Shown piece by piece: positions 44,545 through 53,420 of a DNA stretch of 64,000 bases; position 1 is the stretch's first letter, and each line of letters opens with the position of its first letter. The notes beneath the pieces were generated by a model. That model saw only the letters and a program-made list of their open reading frames with translations. It was not told the origin of the DNA and did not search any database. The stretch comes from Gracilibacillus lacisalsi DSM 19029 (GTDB lineage: Bacteria; Bacillota; Bacilli; Bacillales; Amphibacillaceae): NCBI RefSeq assembly GCF_000377765.1, contig NZ_KB898662.1, positions 248,001 to 312,000 of the forward strand. Direction: 5' to 3'. The translations under genes and the position numbers were made by a program.

Positions 44545-44643
44545 TGATTTCTCTCTCCTTTATTTAAATTAGTTTTATTGCTAACAAGTTGATTTCTGTT
44601 GATTCATAGCTGTATGACAATAATTATCGAAATATTCTTACTC

Positions 44644-45501
44644 TTAACTATACACAATTTTAGGTGCTTTGCGTATAAAAATTTTCCACTTTTCGCCTGT
44701 CTTAATATGATATGCCTTAGCAAAAGATCCTTGATTTAAAGCCACACCAATATTCTCTAAGGAATTAATATATAGCAATGGCTCGCCAACCTGTGTATCT
44801 GCAAATGACTTACCGTAGGACATCACGTTTTTATATACTTGTCGTGTATCATCTAAAATCGTTACTTCTAATGTATCTCCATAGTCAATGGAAGCTTCCT
44901 GAAAGTAGCGTTTATGAATATTGGTCCAGAGATTACCAAAACGGATATCTAATATATCAATCGTCCCCTTAATAATCCCTCCATCTACTATCACACTTGG
45001 CGTTGAAAGTTTTACCAGCTGATCTACGTCAATTTTCTGCCCAACTTCTTCAAACGTGATAACTCCAGCAGCAAGCCTAGCTCCTGTGTAGGCATAAACA
45101 TCTCTTCCATGAAACGTATAAGATTCATAGGACCTTGCCAGCCTGTTTAGCTTTTCATCAATTACTCTAGCTTCTTCAATACCAACAGAATTCTCAATAT
45201 GGGTAATCGTTCCGTTATCTGGTGTAACGATAAAACGATTATCTTTCGTTTTCACTACGATACTTAATCGATCAGAGCCTACCCCTGGATCAACAACAGA
45301 TACAAAAACAGAACCTTCTGGCCAATAACAAATCGTCTGGTACAACCGGTAAGATGCCTCCCAAATATTATATTGTGGTATATCGTGGGTAACATCATAT
45401 AAATCTAGGGCATGATCGACTGTTTTTGCCACTCCATACATGGCACTTACTGCACCATCACTTGTACCAAAATCTGATTGAAAAACTAAATGCTTTGTCA
45501 T
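44644..45501 (-). CDS. S-adenosyl-L-methionine hydrolase (DUF62/SAM hydroxide adenosyltransferase)
   Basis: About 285 residues of the DUF62/fluorinase-chlorinase family. The catalytic Asp-Arg-His set is recognisable: VVDPGVGSDR (Asp about 68, Arg about 74) and the His in TFHGRDVYA (about 126), with DFGTSDGAVSAMYG at the N-terminus. Family members lacking halogenase features convert SAM plus water to adenosine plus methionine. The start is ATG 45501 with AAGGAGG; upstream in-frame codons lie near the terminator arm. It is the first gene behind a Met-type T-box, which implies that it supplies methionine during starvation. Confidence 0.88.
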   Translation of the reverse strand: MTKHLVFQSDFGTSDGAVSAMYGVAKTVDHALDLYDVTHDIPQYNIWEASYRLYQTICYWPEGSVFVSVVDPGVGSDRLSIVVKTKDNRFIVTPDNGTITHIENSVGIEEARVIDEKLNRLARSYESYTFHGRDVYAYTGARLAAGVITFEEVGQKIDVDQLVKLSTPSVIVDGGIIKGTIDILDIRFGNLWTNIHKRYFQEASIDYGDTLEVTILDDTRQVYKNVMSYGKSFADTQVGEPLLYINSLENIGVALNQGSFAKAYHIKTGEKWKIFIRKAPKIVYS

Positions 45502-45563
45502 ATTATTCCTCCTTGAAAATGTTTGATTGGTGAAAGCCTTCCTGATGATCCGGAGCATTAAAA

Positions 45564-45887
45564 AACGCCCCTATTGTTCAATGAACAATAAGGGCGTTGA
45601 TATTATTTTCAACACGGTACCACCTTAGTTTACTGCATACTCACATATACAGTCTTTACAAGTACTCCACCAAAACAGGCTTTCATACTTTGGTATAGAT
45701 AACGAGTACCAAATCTCGTCGTCACTTACTTGTGTCATAAATAGACACGTTCAGCACGAAGCTCGAAGGCCATTTTCAGCATCTGCATTTTTGCTTCTTT
45801 TCAGCTACCGAAGCTCTCTGTCGAAAAACGCTCGAAACTTACTTTCCCTTTTCATCGCTTTTTAACTATTGATTTACTCAATCTTTA
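45564..45887 (-). ncRNA. T-box riboswitch leader, predicted tRNA-Met specific
   Basis: The minus-strand leader contains the AGTAA motif, AGAGAGCTTCGGTAGCTG (stem I distal part), the conserved T-box AAGGTGGTACCGTG (complement of 45613-45626) and a terminator (45564-45598) with a 17-bp stem followed by TTTTTT. The specifier bulge reads GAAA-ATG-GCCTTCGAG, placing AUG at 45773-45771. The discriminator-pairing TGGT fits the A73 of tRNA-Met. Uncharged tRNA-Met should favour the antiterminator and turn on the SAM hydrolase/ECF operon. Specifier assignment is by alignment by eye, so it is likely but not certain. Confidence 0.88.
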
Positions 45888-45893
45888 AATAGG

Positions 45894-45922
45894 ATTATAC
45901 GAAATATTCATTTTGAATGCAA
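45894..45922 (-). promoter_or_regulatory. Sigma-A promoter of T-box operon
   Basis: On the minus strand TTGCAT (complement of 45917-45922), a 17-bp spacer, then TATAAT (complement of 45894-45899). Transcription would begin near 45887, just before stem I. Confidence 0.82.
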
Positions 45923-46134
45923 GCATTTTTTGAATATTTAGATAATTAGTATTTAAATACAAGCTGATACATATTTCATTTACTTCCCGTTCTATCCGGA
46001 TACAAAAAAATAATCATTATCTCACATTACAAATTCAAAATTGTAACTTTATTTCCGTTTTACACCTCGTCTACTTCTTACTAAATGGTAAATAATTCAA
46101 TTTTAAGGATAATATATGTAAAAATGATTATTTA

Positions 46135-46150
46135 TAGAAAACGCTTACGT
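46135..46150. promoter_or_regulatory. Probable CcpA cre site upstream of pectate lyase
   Basis: TAGAAAACGCTTACGT matches the TGNAANCGNWNNCW pattern except for the first T. It would give glucose repression of the secreted pectinase, as is usual for such genes. It lies about 100 bp before the gene. Confidence 0.5.
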
Positions 46151-46185
46151 GATATGATTTAAGTATCTATACGAAAGGAGGACGG

Positions 46186-46242
46186 ATGTTTTATCGCTTC
46201 GGTGTCAAACGTAAGCTTCAAACAATAATGAAAAGGACGTGA
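46186..46242 (+). CDS. Possible 18-aa leader ORF before pectate lyase
   Basis: Follows an ideal AAAGGAGG eight bases upstream of ATG. It encodes a short basic peptide MFYRFGVKRKLQTIMKRT and ends six bases before the pectate lyase ATG. The lyase RBS (AAAAGGACG) is inside it. It may act by translational coupling, or be chance; an RBS this strong is hard to explain otherwise. Confidence 0.4.
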   Translation: MFYRFGVKRKLQTIMKRT

Positions 46243-46248
46243 GAAAAA

Positions 46249-47247
46249 ATGAAGAAAAAATTGCTTAAGTGGTTGTCTTTCAGTCTTTTCGTTACTCTAT
46301 TATTCGGTTTGTCGTTCCAATCTGTCTCTGCAAGTAATCCTGATTTCAGTATGACCGGTTTTGCCACGCAAAATGGCGGTACAACTGGTGGCGCAGGTGG
46401 AGATACCGTAACTGTTCATACAGGAGACGAACTTGTTCAAGCGTTAAAGGACAAAGAAGATCATACACCTTTAACCATTTATGTCAATGGAACCATTACA
46501 CCAGACAATACGCCTGACAGCAAAATTAACATTAAGGATGTATCAGATGTTTCCTTATTAGGTGTTGGTACTAATGGGGAATTAGACGGCATAGGCATTA
46601 AAGTGTGGCGAGCAGATAATGTTATAATCCGTAATCTCACGATTCATGAAGTACGTACCGGTGACAAGGATGCCATTAGCATTGAAGGACCATCAAACAA
46701 CATTTGGGTGGATCATAATGAACTTTATGCTAGCCTAAATGTGGACAAAGACTACTATGATGGTTTATTTGATGTGAAACGGGATGCATTTAATATTACT
46801 TTCTCATGGAACTATGTCCATGATGGCTGGAAAGCGATGTTAATGGGGTCATCAGATAGTGACAGCGACGATCGAAACATTACGTTCCACCATAATCATT
46901 TTCAAAACTTGAATTCGCGAGTCCCTAGCTACCGTCATGGCGAAGGTCACTTGTATAATAATTACTTTGAAGGAATTATCGATACAGGGATTAATGCCAG
47001 AATGGGAGCTGAACTACTTATAGAAAATAACGTATTTGAGAATTCCAAGGATCCACTTGGCGCTTGGTATAGTAGTTCTCCAGGGTACTGGAACGTTTCC
47101 AACAACTTATACATCAACAGCACTGGCAGTCAACCAACGACATCCACAACCAACTATACCGTTCCATATAACTATACACTTACACCAGTTGAAGATGTAA
47201 AATCACTCGTTACACAATATGCTGGTGTTGGAGTAATTCAACCGTAA
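46249..47247 (+). CDS. Secreted pectate lyase (PL1 family)
   Basis: 332 residues. A signal peptide ([19 protein letters not shown]...SVSAS, cleavage near 29) is followed by a PL1 parallel beta-helix. [16 protein letters not shown] (about 142-157) carries Ca-binding/active-site acids, [19 protein letters not shown] follows, and the catalytic Arg is in [13 protein letters not shown] (about 222-234). It cleaves polygalacturonate by beta-elimination outside the cell. With the downstream orphan LplA-type SBP it suggests pectin use. It is probably CcpA-repressed. Confidence 0.92.
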   Translation: MKKKLLKWLSFSLFVTLLFGLSFQSVSASNPDFSMTGFATQNGGTTGGAGGDTVTVHTGDELVQALKDKEDHTPLTIYVNGTITPDNTPDSKINIKDVSDVSLLGVGTNGELDGIGIKVWRADNVIIRNLTIHEVRTGDKDAISIEGPSNNIWVDHNELYASLNVDKDYYDGLFDVKRDAFNITFSWNYVHDGWKAMLMGSSDSDSDDRNITFHHNHFQNLNSRVPSYRHGEGHLYNNYFEGIIDTGINARMGAELLIENNVFENSKDPLGAWYSSSPGYWNVSNNLYINSTGSQPTTSTTNYTVPYNYTLTPVEDVKSLVTQYAGVGVIQP

Positions 47248-47255
47248 ATGAATGA

Positions 47256-47279
47256 GAGGGCTTGCTCTAAGCAGCCCTC
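47256..47279 (+). terminator. Hairpin after pectate lyase
   Basis: GAGGGC pairs with GCCCTC, continued by TGCT/AGCA, just after the stop. There is no T-run, so termination is uncertain and it may stabilise the mRNA end. Confidence 0.5.
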
Positions 47280-47643
47280 CTAAGAATTGTTGTACTGCCC
47301 TAAAACGGAGCAAACTATAATTCTTGCGCTTTTATAAAATTCTCATATCGAAACTCACCAGTTCAATGATTAGCTAGTTAAACTATTGCGCTGCAGACCG
47401 CTAAAGTCATAAAATGAGACTAAGATCAGCGGGGTTTGTGTCACCACTATTCCTTAGCGAAACTTATCAGGTAGTTAGCGTCTGTTATCTCTAAACATTA
47501 TTAATATAACTTTCACTACTCACAGTAACTCGTAATGATTCTAAACAACATATTAATTTTGTCGAAGGATATTTAATTCCAATTTACTATTTACTTTCGT
47601 GAAGAATTTGCATACAATTATTTCACTCGGGTTCTTACCTGAA
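47280..47643. other. Intergenic region with dispersed repeat, no gene
   Basis: No protein-like ORF. It contains a repeat at 47459-47488 (25 of 30 bases match 12563-12592) and the promoter region of the next SBP gene. Confidence 0.5.
47459..47488. repeat. Dispersed intergenic repeat, copy 2
   Basis: GAAACTTATC, AGGTAGT and TAGCGTCTGTTAT align with 12563-12592 with five differences and no gap. Similarity continues more weakly upstream (TGTCACC versus TGACACC about 20 bases before). Confidence 0.55.
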
Positions 47644-47661
47644 AATAACAACGTTGTTATT
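47644..47661. promoter_or_regulatory. Perfect 18-bp palindrome upstream of orphan SBP
   Basis: AATAACAACGTTGTTATT is a perfect palindrome with a central CG, typical of LacI/CcpA-like operators. It is 75 bp before the SBP gene. No regulator gene is adjacent. Confidence 0.6.
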
Positions 47662-47736
47662 GACAAGGAGGTGTCCAATCGTTCATTGAGGCAGTTTGCT
47701 TTATCGCATTAAAAACAAAAAGGGGTTGTGTGAAAG

Positions 47737-49245
47737 ATGGAAAAAAATAAAATTCGGCTGGCTTTTCTCCTGTTTGTATCATTAGCTCTGTTTCTATTTG
47801 CTTGTTCCAAAAATGAAAGCGCTTCAAATAATGAGGATAATGATGATGGTCCACAAGAAATTTCCATGATGTTTAACTTGCATGTTCCAGAAGTACCTGA
47901 CAGTCGCCTCGAAGAATTATTAGAAGAAGCTACCAACACAGAATTAGATATTCGCTGGGTACCTGACAATAACTATGCAGAAACATTGAATTCACAAATC
48001 GCAACCGGTAATCTCCCTGATGTATTTCTACTAAAAGACGTGACATTGGATCAACAAAAAGAAGCAGTGCGTGACGGACAATACTGGGAGATAGGCCCCT
48101 ACCTTGAAGAGTTTCCTAACTTGAACAAACTAAATGAAGATATTCTAAAAAATACAATGATCGATGGTAAGCTATATACCCTTTACGCAGGCCGACCTCT
48201 ATCTCGCCAAGGACTTATTTATCGAAAAGATTGGGCTGAGAACCTAGGACTTGATACACCAACCAACCTTGATGAATTATACGAAATGATGAAAGCATTC
48301 ACTGAAGATGACCCTGATGGAAATGGCCAGGATGACACGATTGGTTTAACAGACCGAGAAATCCTAGGAACATTTGAAAACTTTGCGACATGGCACGGAG
48401 CACCTAATAGATGGGGAGAAAAAGATGGGCAGCTTTTACCACAATTTATGTTTCCTGAATACCGGGAAGCAATGGATTATTTCAAAAGCTTGTTTGATAA
48501 TGGCTACATCAACAAAGATGCTCCTGTAACAAGTAAAACAGACCAACAAGAGATGCTAAAGAATGGTACTGCTGGCGTTTATATTGGTACGATGGGTGAT
48601 GTGGAACCAATGTATCGTGATGCAGTTGCCATTAATCCTGATGTAGAATTGGATGTCCACAATTACATTGAAGGTCCTGACGGGGAATATCGAACGCGTG
48701 CCATCCCAGGCTATGGAAGCATGCTTATTTTTCCGAAACAATCTGTTGAAACAGAAGAAGAACTGAAAGGAATTCTTGGATTTTTCGATTATTTAATGAC
48801 TCCAGAAGGCTCTAACTTACTTTACTGGGGTATTGAAGGAGAACATTATGAAGTGATTGATGGTTTTGCTAAGGTTCTCGATGAAAGTGAAGACAAGTAC
48901 AATCAAGAAATCCGCCCGTACACACCATTTGAAATTGGTGAACCAGAAACAAACGGCCGTTATACGGGATACTATGACTATGAACCACGTGCAAAAGCAG
49001 ATGAATTATATGAAGATAACAATAATTACTTGGTTCACGACCCAACAGCAGCATTAGAATCACCAACATGGGCTGATAAATCTGAAACACTCAATCAAAT
49101 TATGGAAGATGCTACCTACCAATACTTCCTAGGTCAAATTGATGAAGCAGGATTCGATGAAGCCATTGAGAAATGGAAAAATGCAGGCGGCGCCCAAGTA
49201 ATCGAAGAATATACTGAAGACTACAACAAGCAAAACAGCGAATAA
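47737..49245 (+). CDS. Orphan LplA-type ABC solute-binding lipoprotein
   Basis: 502 residues. Lipobox FLFAC (Cys about 23), an Asn/Asp/Glu-rich linker, then a large SBP of the LplA/YtcQ class (ATGNLPDVFLLKD near 88, YRKDWAENLGLDTPTNLDELY near 160, AIPGYGSMLIFPKQ near 310). This class usually binds oligosaccharides such as oligogalacturonides and works with LplB/LplC-like permeases, but no permease or ATPase follows: a strong terminator is 10 bp downstream. It must use permeases encoded elsewhere, perhaps those of a pectin operon. Confidence 0.88.
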   Translation: MEKNKIRLAFLLFVSLALFLFACSKNESASNNEDNDDGPQEISMMFNLHVPEVPDSRLEELLEEATNTELDIRWVPDNNYAETLNSQIATGNLPDVFLLKDVTLDQQKEAVRDGQYWEIGPYLEEFPNLNKLNEDILKNTMIDGKLYTLYAGRPLSRQGLIYRKDWAENLGLDTPTNLDELYEMMKAFTEDDPDGNGQDDTIGLTDREILGTFENFATWHGAPNRWGEKDGQLLPQFMFPEYREAMDYFKSLFDNGYINKDAPVTSKTDQQEMLKNGTAGVYIGTMGDVEPMYRDAVAINPDVELDVHNYIEGPDGEYRTRAIPGYGSMLIFPKQSVETEEELKGILGFFDYLMTPEGSNLLYWGIEGEHYEVIDGFAKVLDESEDKYNQEIRPYTPFEIGEPETNGRYTGYYDYEPRAKADELYEDNNNYLVHDPTAALESPTWADKSETLNQIMEDATYQYFLGQIDEAGFDEAIEKWKNAGGAQVIEEYTEDYNKQNSE

Positions 49246-49254
49246 CATGATAAA

Positions 49255-49283
49255 GCAGCCCATAAGCTATGCTTGTGGGCTGC
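49255..49283. terminator. Bidirectional terminator after orphan SBP
   Basis: GCAGCCCATAAGC pairs with GCTTGTGGGCTGC, 13 bp with one wobble and a 3-nt loop, flanked by A/T runs. It can serve the convergent Rpn gene. Confidence 0.88.
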
Positions 49284-49355
49284 CAAAAAGTGATTTATTA
49301 ATTATACGACAAATTTTCACTCTCCACTTGAGATTGACGATTAAACTTCATATTG

Positions 49356-50342
49356 TTATGATTCACTTCCAAAATTCTCGAGTTCTTCTTTTGTTAGCCC
49401 TGTTATCTCCATTACATATTCAGGTTGCATGCCCTTGGACAGCATTTTCTTTGCCATTTCTTTTTTTGCTATTTTTTCTCCTTCTTCTCTGCCGATTTGT
49501 TGTCCAATTTGTTGTCCGATTTGTTTTCCTATTTGTTTTCCGATTTCTCTTCCTTCAGCTAATCCCTTTTCTCTTCCTTCACGTAATCCTTTATCACGCC
49601 AGGAGTTAGGTAATTTTTTTACAAATTCCTCTAAGCTTTCATCATTTGAGTTCTGTATGCTTTCCATTAGTTTATCCTCCTCTATTTGATTTAATTTTAC
49701 ATACGTTTCAAAAAAGCCATATATCAATTCCATTTTAGCCGCATCTAATTCTAATTTTGCCAGCATACGCAGAAATTCTTTTTTCACTTGTACCTTTTCG
49801 CTATTCTTATAACCCATTTTACTAAGTAAGGCTGCTGCAACTGGGTTATTGGATCTTAGAAACGAACGCCAATCCTGTTTCTTTAGTTCTATTTTTAAAA
49901 AATGAAAAGTTAAAACATGGAGGAAAGGGAAAGTCAATTCAAAATAATCCTGTTCATCACGAACCTTATCATAACTGAATACTGCAATGGGGATAATTGG
50001 TTTTCTATACCTATTATACAATATACTAAAGTAATGATACATTCTTTCATGAAAATTCTTTTGCTCATAACTCTGTGATTCTACATGAATAATAATAAGC
50101 GTATCCTGTTCTTTCAACCTGCCTTCCATAACTATGTCAGCACGTCTTCTTTCTCCGTGAATCAAATCCGTAAATACTTCATCTGAAAGAGGTTTGAGTG
50201 AGGAAAAATCTAGTTGTTGATGTACAGAGGGGAAGAATACTTCGATGAATTCATCAAAAAATGTACCAATCAGTTGTTTGAACAACTGATCATGATCAAT
50301 ATAAGTTGGAGTGTCTTCATGGACTTTCATTAATACAGACAA
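49356..50342 (-). CDS. Rpn-family recombination-promoting nuclease (YhgA-like)
   Basis: 328 residues. A PD-(D/E)XK nuclease-like N-terminal half: D in RRRADIVMEGR (about 68) and E in IIIHVESQSYE (about 87-97), preceded by HDQLFKQLIGTFFDEFIEVFF. The C-terminal part has tandem short charged repeats (GREKGLAEGREIGKQIGKQ, then IGQQIGQQIGRE, about 255-285) and a helix-rich tail. Rpn proteins are transposase-related nucleases that promote RecA-independent recombination. TTG 50342 with AAGGGTG seven bases upstream is the preferred start, as ATG 50330 would be too far. It is often a multi-copy family in Bacillaceae. Confidence 0.85.
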   Translation of the reverse strand: MSVLMKVHEDTPTYIDHDQLFKQLIGTFFDEFIEVFFPSVHQQLDFSSLKPLSDEVFTDLIHGERRRADIVMEGRLKEQDTLIIIHVESQSYEQKNFHERMYHYFSILYNRYRKPIIPIAVFSYDKVRDEQDYFELTFPFLHVLTFHFLKIELKKQDWRSFLRSNNPVAAALLSKMGYKNSEKVQVKKEFLRMLAKLELDAAKMELIYGFFETYVKLNQIEEDKLMESIQNSNDESLEEFVKKLPNSWRDKGLREGREKGLAEGREIGKQIGKQIGQQIGQQIGREEGEKIAKKEMAKKMLSKGMQPEYVMEITGLTKEELENFGSES

Positions 50343-50477
50343 TGCTTATCACCCTTCTTTCTTCTTTGCTTTGAACATTATAAAGTTGTTTACATCCACC
50401 AATAGTATATCAAAAACGCATTGCTCACACAAGAACAAATGTTCCCTGCATAAAAGAACTGAGAATGATAAAAAAAT

Positions 50478-50512
50478 AATCCCGTAACACGTTTAATCGT
50501 GCCACGAGATTA
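50478..50512 (-). terminator. Terminator of BCCT transporter
   Basis: On the minus strand AATCTCGT and CACG pair with CGTG and ACGGGATT, followed by ATTTTTTT. It lies immediately after the BCCT stop. Confidence 0.82.
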
Positions 50513-50515
50513 TGA

Positions 50516-52045
50516 TTATTTTTGTTCTGCTCGTTTATTCTTTCGAGGCTTAGGCTTGAGATAAAGACCAAGCTCCTTCTTCTCCTTCGCTAAAGATCGA
50601 TATAGCGAAAGCATCATTAAACACATAATAATGGAGAACGGGAGTGCTGCGATGATCAGGGTATTTTGTAATGCTTGCAGTCCCCCACTATATAATAGTA
50701 CTATCGCTACCGCAGATTGTGCTACCCCCCATGTTAACTTCACACTGTTTGGAGGTGTTAACGAACCGTAAGTAGTCTGCATCCCCAATACGAAAGTTGC
50801 CGAATCGGCTGATGTAATAAAGAATGTACTAACCAATAAAATGGCTACTATGGACAATACAATCGATCCAGGATATTCACTGAACATAGCGAATAACACT
50901 TGCTCAGTTGGAAATGAAGATAAATCGATATTTCCACTGTTTTGTACACCAATTGAGGATGTACCGAAGGTGGTGAACCATAGAAAACTAACGACAGCTG
51001 GTAATAATAATACCCCTATCATAAATTCGCGAATCGTCCGACCTCGTGACACACGAGCGATAAAGATACCTACGAATGGTGACCACGAAATCCACCATGC
51101 CCAATAAAAAATCGTCCAGTCGTTAATCCAATTACGGTGCTCACCATCGAGCGGTGCAATACGAAAACTCATCCGCATAATGTTTTGTATATATCCACCT
51201 ACCGAGTCTGTGAACATATTTAAAATCAAAATAGTGGGACCAATAAAAAACATTAAAGCAAATAAACCAACAGCTAAGACCATATTCGTATTACTTAAGT
51301 ATTTGATACCTTTACCTAAACCAGTTGAAGCAGATATCATAAATAATACAGTAACGATGATAATAATGATGAACTGTACGATGAAGCTATTTGGCACATC
51401 TGTTAAATAGGATAGACCACCATTAATCTGTGCGGCACCGAACCCTAACGTGGTTGCAACTCCAACTACTGTTGCAAATACTGCTAGGACGTCAACTACT
51501 TTCCCAAAAGCACCATCCATTTTTGAACCGAATATCGGTTTTAGTGTAGCAGATATTAAACCAGGTTCATCTTTGCGGAATTTAAAATAAGCTAAAGCTA
51601 AGGCTACAACTGCATAGATTCCCCATGCATGAAGACCCCAGTGAAAAAAGACATATCTCATTGCTTCTTTTTGCGCAGCATTTGTGCCACCTTCGGCAAG
51701 TGGCGGTTCGAGGAAATGTGATAGCGGCTCTGCTGCACCCCAGAATACCAGACCAATACCCATACCGGCACTAAAGAGCATCGCAAACCATGTTGTTTTC
51801 TTATATTCCGGTTTTTCATCAGGCTTCCCAAGCTTAATAGCACCAACGGGACTAAAAATCAAAAATATACAAAAAATAACAACCACTGTTACCAATATAA
51901 GATAATACCATCCAAACGCAGACGAGATCATCGCTTGGATGTTTCCAGTCAATTCTTCGAAACTACTTGGAGCTACCATTCCGAAAATAACTGCTGCCAA
52001 AACGATCGAAACCGTTATCCAAAATACACTTGATATTTTTTTCAT
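50516..52045 (-). CDS. BCCT-family betaine/choline/carnitine transporter
   Basis: About 509 residues, 12 helices. The BCCT core motifs are present: [18 protein letters not shown] (about 92-109, with the Gly-rich segment), [20 protein letters not shown] (about 133-152) and the aromatic-rich [29 protein letters not shown] segment seen in three pieces near 308-336, including the substrate-coordinating Trp residues. It takes up glycine betaine, choline or carnitine with Na+ as an osmoprotectant. The start at 52045 follows AGGAAG, with ten upstream codons rejected. It fits a salt-tolerant organism. Confidence 0.93.
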   Translation of the reverse strand: MKKISSVFWITVSIVLAAVIFGMVAPSSFEELTGNIQAMISSAFGWYYLILVTVVVIFCIFLIFSPVGAIKLGKPDEKPEYKKTTWFAMLFSAGMGIGLVFWGAAEPLSHFLEPPLAEGGTNAAQKEAMRYVFFHWGLHAWGIYAVVALALAYFKFRKDEPGLISATLKPIFGSKMDGAFGKVVDVLAVFATVVGVATTLGFGAAQINGGLSYLTDVPNSFIVQFIIIIIVTVLFMISASTGLGKGIKYLSNTNMVLAVGLFALMFFIGPTILILNMFTDSVGGYIQNIMRMSFRIAPLDGEHRNWINDWTIFYWAWWISWSPFVGIFIARVSRGRTIREFMIGVLLLPAVVSFLWFTTFGTSSIGVQNSGNIDLSSFPTEQVLFAMFSEYPGSIVLSIVAILLVSTFFITSADSATFVLGMQTTYGSLTPPNSVKLTWGVAQSAVAIVLLYSGGLQALQNTLIIAALPFSIIMCLMMLSLYRSLAKEKKELGLYLKPKPRKNKRAEQK

Positions 52046-52411
52046 GAACTTCCTACCTCTCCTACAACTTATCAACTATATTAAAATAACACTACCTGCC
52101 CTTTAAGTAAATAGTAGCAAAGATTTTCTTTGTATACATGATCGAACATTGCTTCCCTATTTTGCTTAAAATATCTTTCATAATACACCATCGAAGTCTC
52201 ACCAAATTATACATACCCATAAATATCATCTACCAAACCAGTTATCTTATCCAAGTTTGAAATCGATAACTATCAATAACATATTCTTTTTTATCTACTA
52301 ACGATATAAACTTAAGCGCATGAGGAATGGTAATTCAATCGTATTGCCGGTGACTATGGCATAGAATGTATACACCACTTTTCACGTACCCCTTACTGTC
52401 AACAAAGAAAA
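52046..52411. other. Intergenic region upstream of BCCT gene
   Basis: No gene-like ORF. A 7-bp inverted pair AGTTATC/GATAACT near 52240-52272 is the only structure seen apart from the ribose-operon terminator beyond it. Confidence 0.4.
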
Positions 52412-52452
52412 ACTACCCAATCACATCGAGAATACGATGATTATTGGGTAGT
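52412..52452 (-). terminator. Terminator of ribose operon
   Basis: ACTACCCAAT pairs with ATTGGGTAGT, with inner CATCG/CGATG and a T-run on the minus strand (AGTTTTTC). Confidence 0.88.
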
Positions 52453-52483
52453 ATAAAACACCTCTACTACTTACATACTGTCA

Positions 52484-53407
52484 CTATTCTTGAATTAATT
52501 CCAGTTCTACCGGAACAAACTCTTCCACTTCTTCACCTTTAAAGATTTTTTCTGCTTCTACAATAGCTGTTTCGCCAATTATGGTTGGCTGTTGGGCAAC
52601 AGTGCCAGCCATTCTCCCCTCTTCCACAGCAGCAACCGCGTCATCTGTTGCATCAAAGCCGATAATATGAATATCATCACGTCCGGCTGCTTCTATTGCT
52701 TCTAATGCACCAAGTGCCATTTCATCATTATGAGCAAAAACTCCTGTGATTTCTGAGTTGCTTTGCAAGATATTCTCCATTACAGATAAAGCTTCTGCAC
52801 GGTTAAAATTAGCTGTCTGAGAAGTTACAATGTCTAATGAATCTTCCGCTATATTATGGAATCCTTGACCACGCTCACGAGCTGCGGAAGAACCTGAGAT
52901 TCCTTCTAGTTCAGCTACTTGAGCATCTTCACCAACTAATTCTACCATCAGCTCACCTGCTAATTCGCCACCTGCGATATTATCTGAAGCAACATGAACG
53001 GCAACATCGCCAGAATCTGCAGCACGATCTAATGTAACGACAGGAATACCAGCTGAATTCGCAGATTCAACTGCTGCTACTACGGATGCTGAATCTGTCG
53101 GATTAATCATAATAACATCCACTTCTCTTTCAATTAAATCCTCTACATCATTAATTTGCTTTGCAACATCATCTTGTGAATCTACGGTAATTAATTCAGC
53201 ACCAATTTCCTCAGCCTTTGCTTCCGCCCCTTCTTGAAGGGTAACAAAAAATGGGTTGTTTAACGTTGAAATGGAAAAGCCAATCGTTAACTCTCCATCG
53301 TTGTCCTCACTACCACTTTCCTCTTCGACTGGTGATTCTGTTGAACACGCCATTAGTACACTACCTACCACTAAGATTATCCAAAATAATACTGTTTTCT
53401 TTAACAT
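52484..53407 (-). CDS. rbsB: Ribose ABC transporter solute-binding lipoprotein RbsB
   Basis: About 307 residues. Lipobox LMACS, then an acidic linker and the RbsB fold: GFSISTLNNPFFVTL (about 43-57), NPTDSASVVAAVE, VTLDRAADSG (about 130, ribose-contacting Asp-Arg), GVFAHNDEMALGALEA (about 222) and IIGFDATDD. It captures ribose outside the cell for RbsAC. The start at 53407 follows GGAG. It is the last gene of the rbsRKDACB order known from B. subtilis. Confidence 0.93.
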   Translation of the reverse strand: MLKKTVLFWIILVVGSVLMACSTESPVEEESGSEDNDGELTIGFSISTLNNPFFVTLQEGAEAKAEEIGAELITVDSQDDVAKQINDVEDLIEREVDVIMINPTDSASVVAAVESANSAGIPVVTLDRAADSGDVAVHVASDNIAGGELAGELMVELVGEDAQVAELEGISGSSAARERGQGFHNIAEDSLDIVTSQTANFNRAEALSVMENILQSNSEITGVFAHNDEMALGALEAIEAAGRDDIHIIGFDATDDAVAAVEEGRMAGTVAQQPTIIGETAIVEAEKIFKGEEVEEFVPVELELIQE

Positions 53408-53420
53408 AATTTCCACTCCT

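Noticed and set aside
45564-45598. Simple intrinsic terminator between genes
   Set aside because: It is the terminator arm of the T-box leader: the conserved AAGGTGGTACCG element lies directly upstream of it in the transcript.
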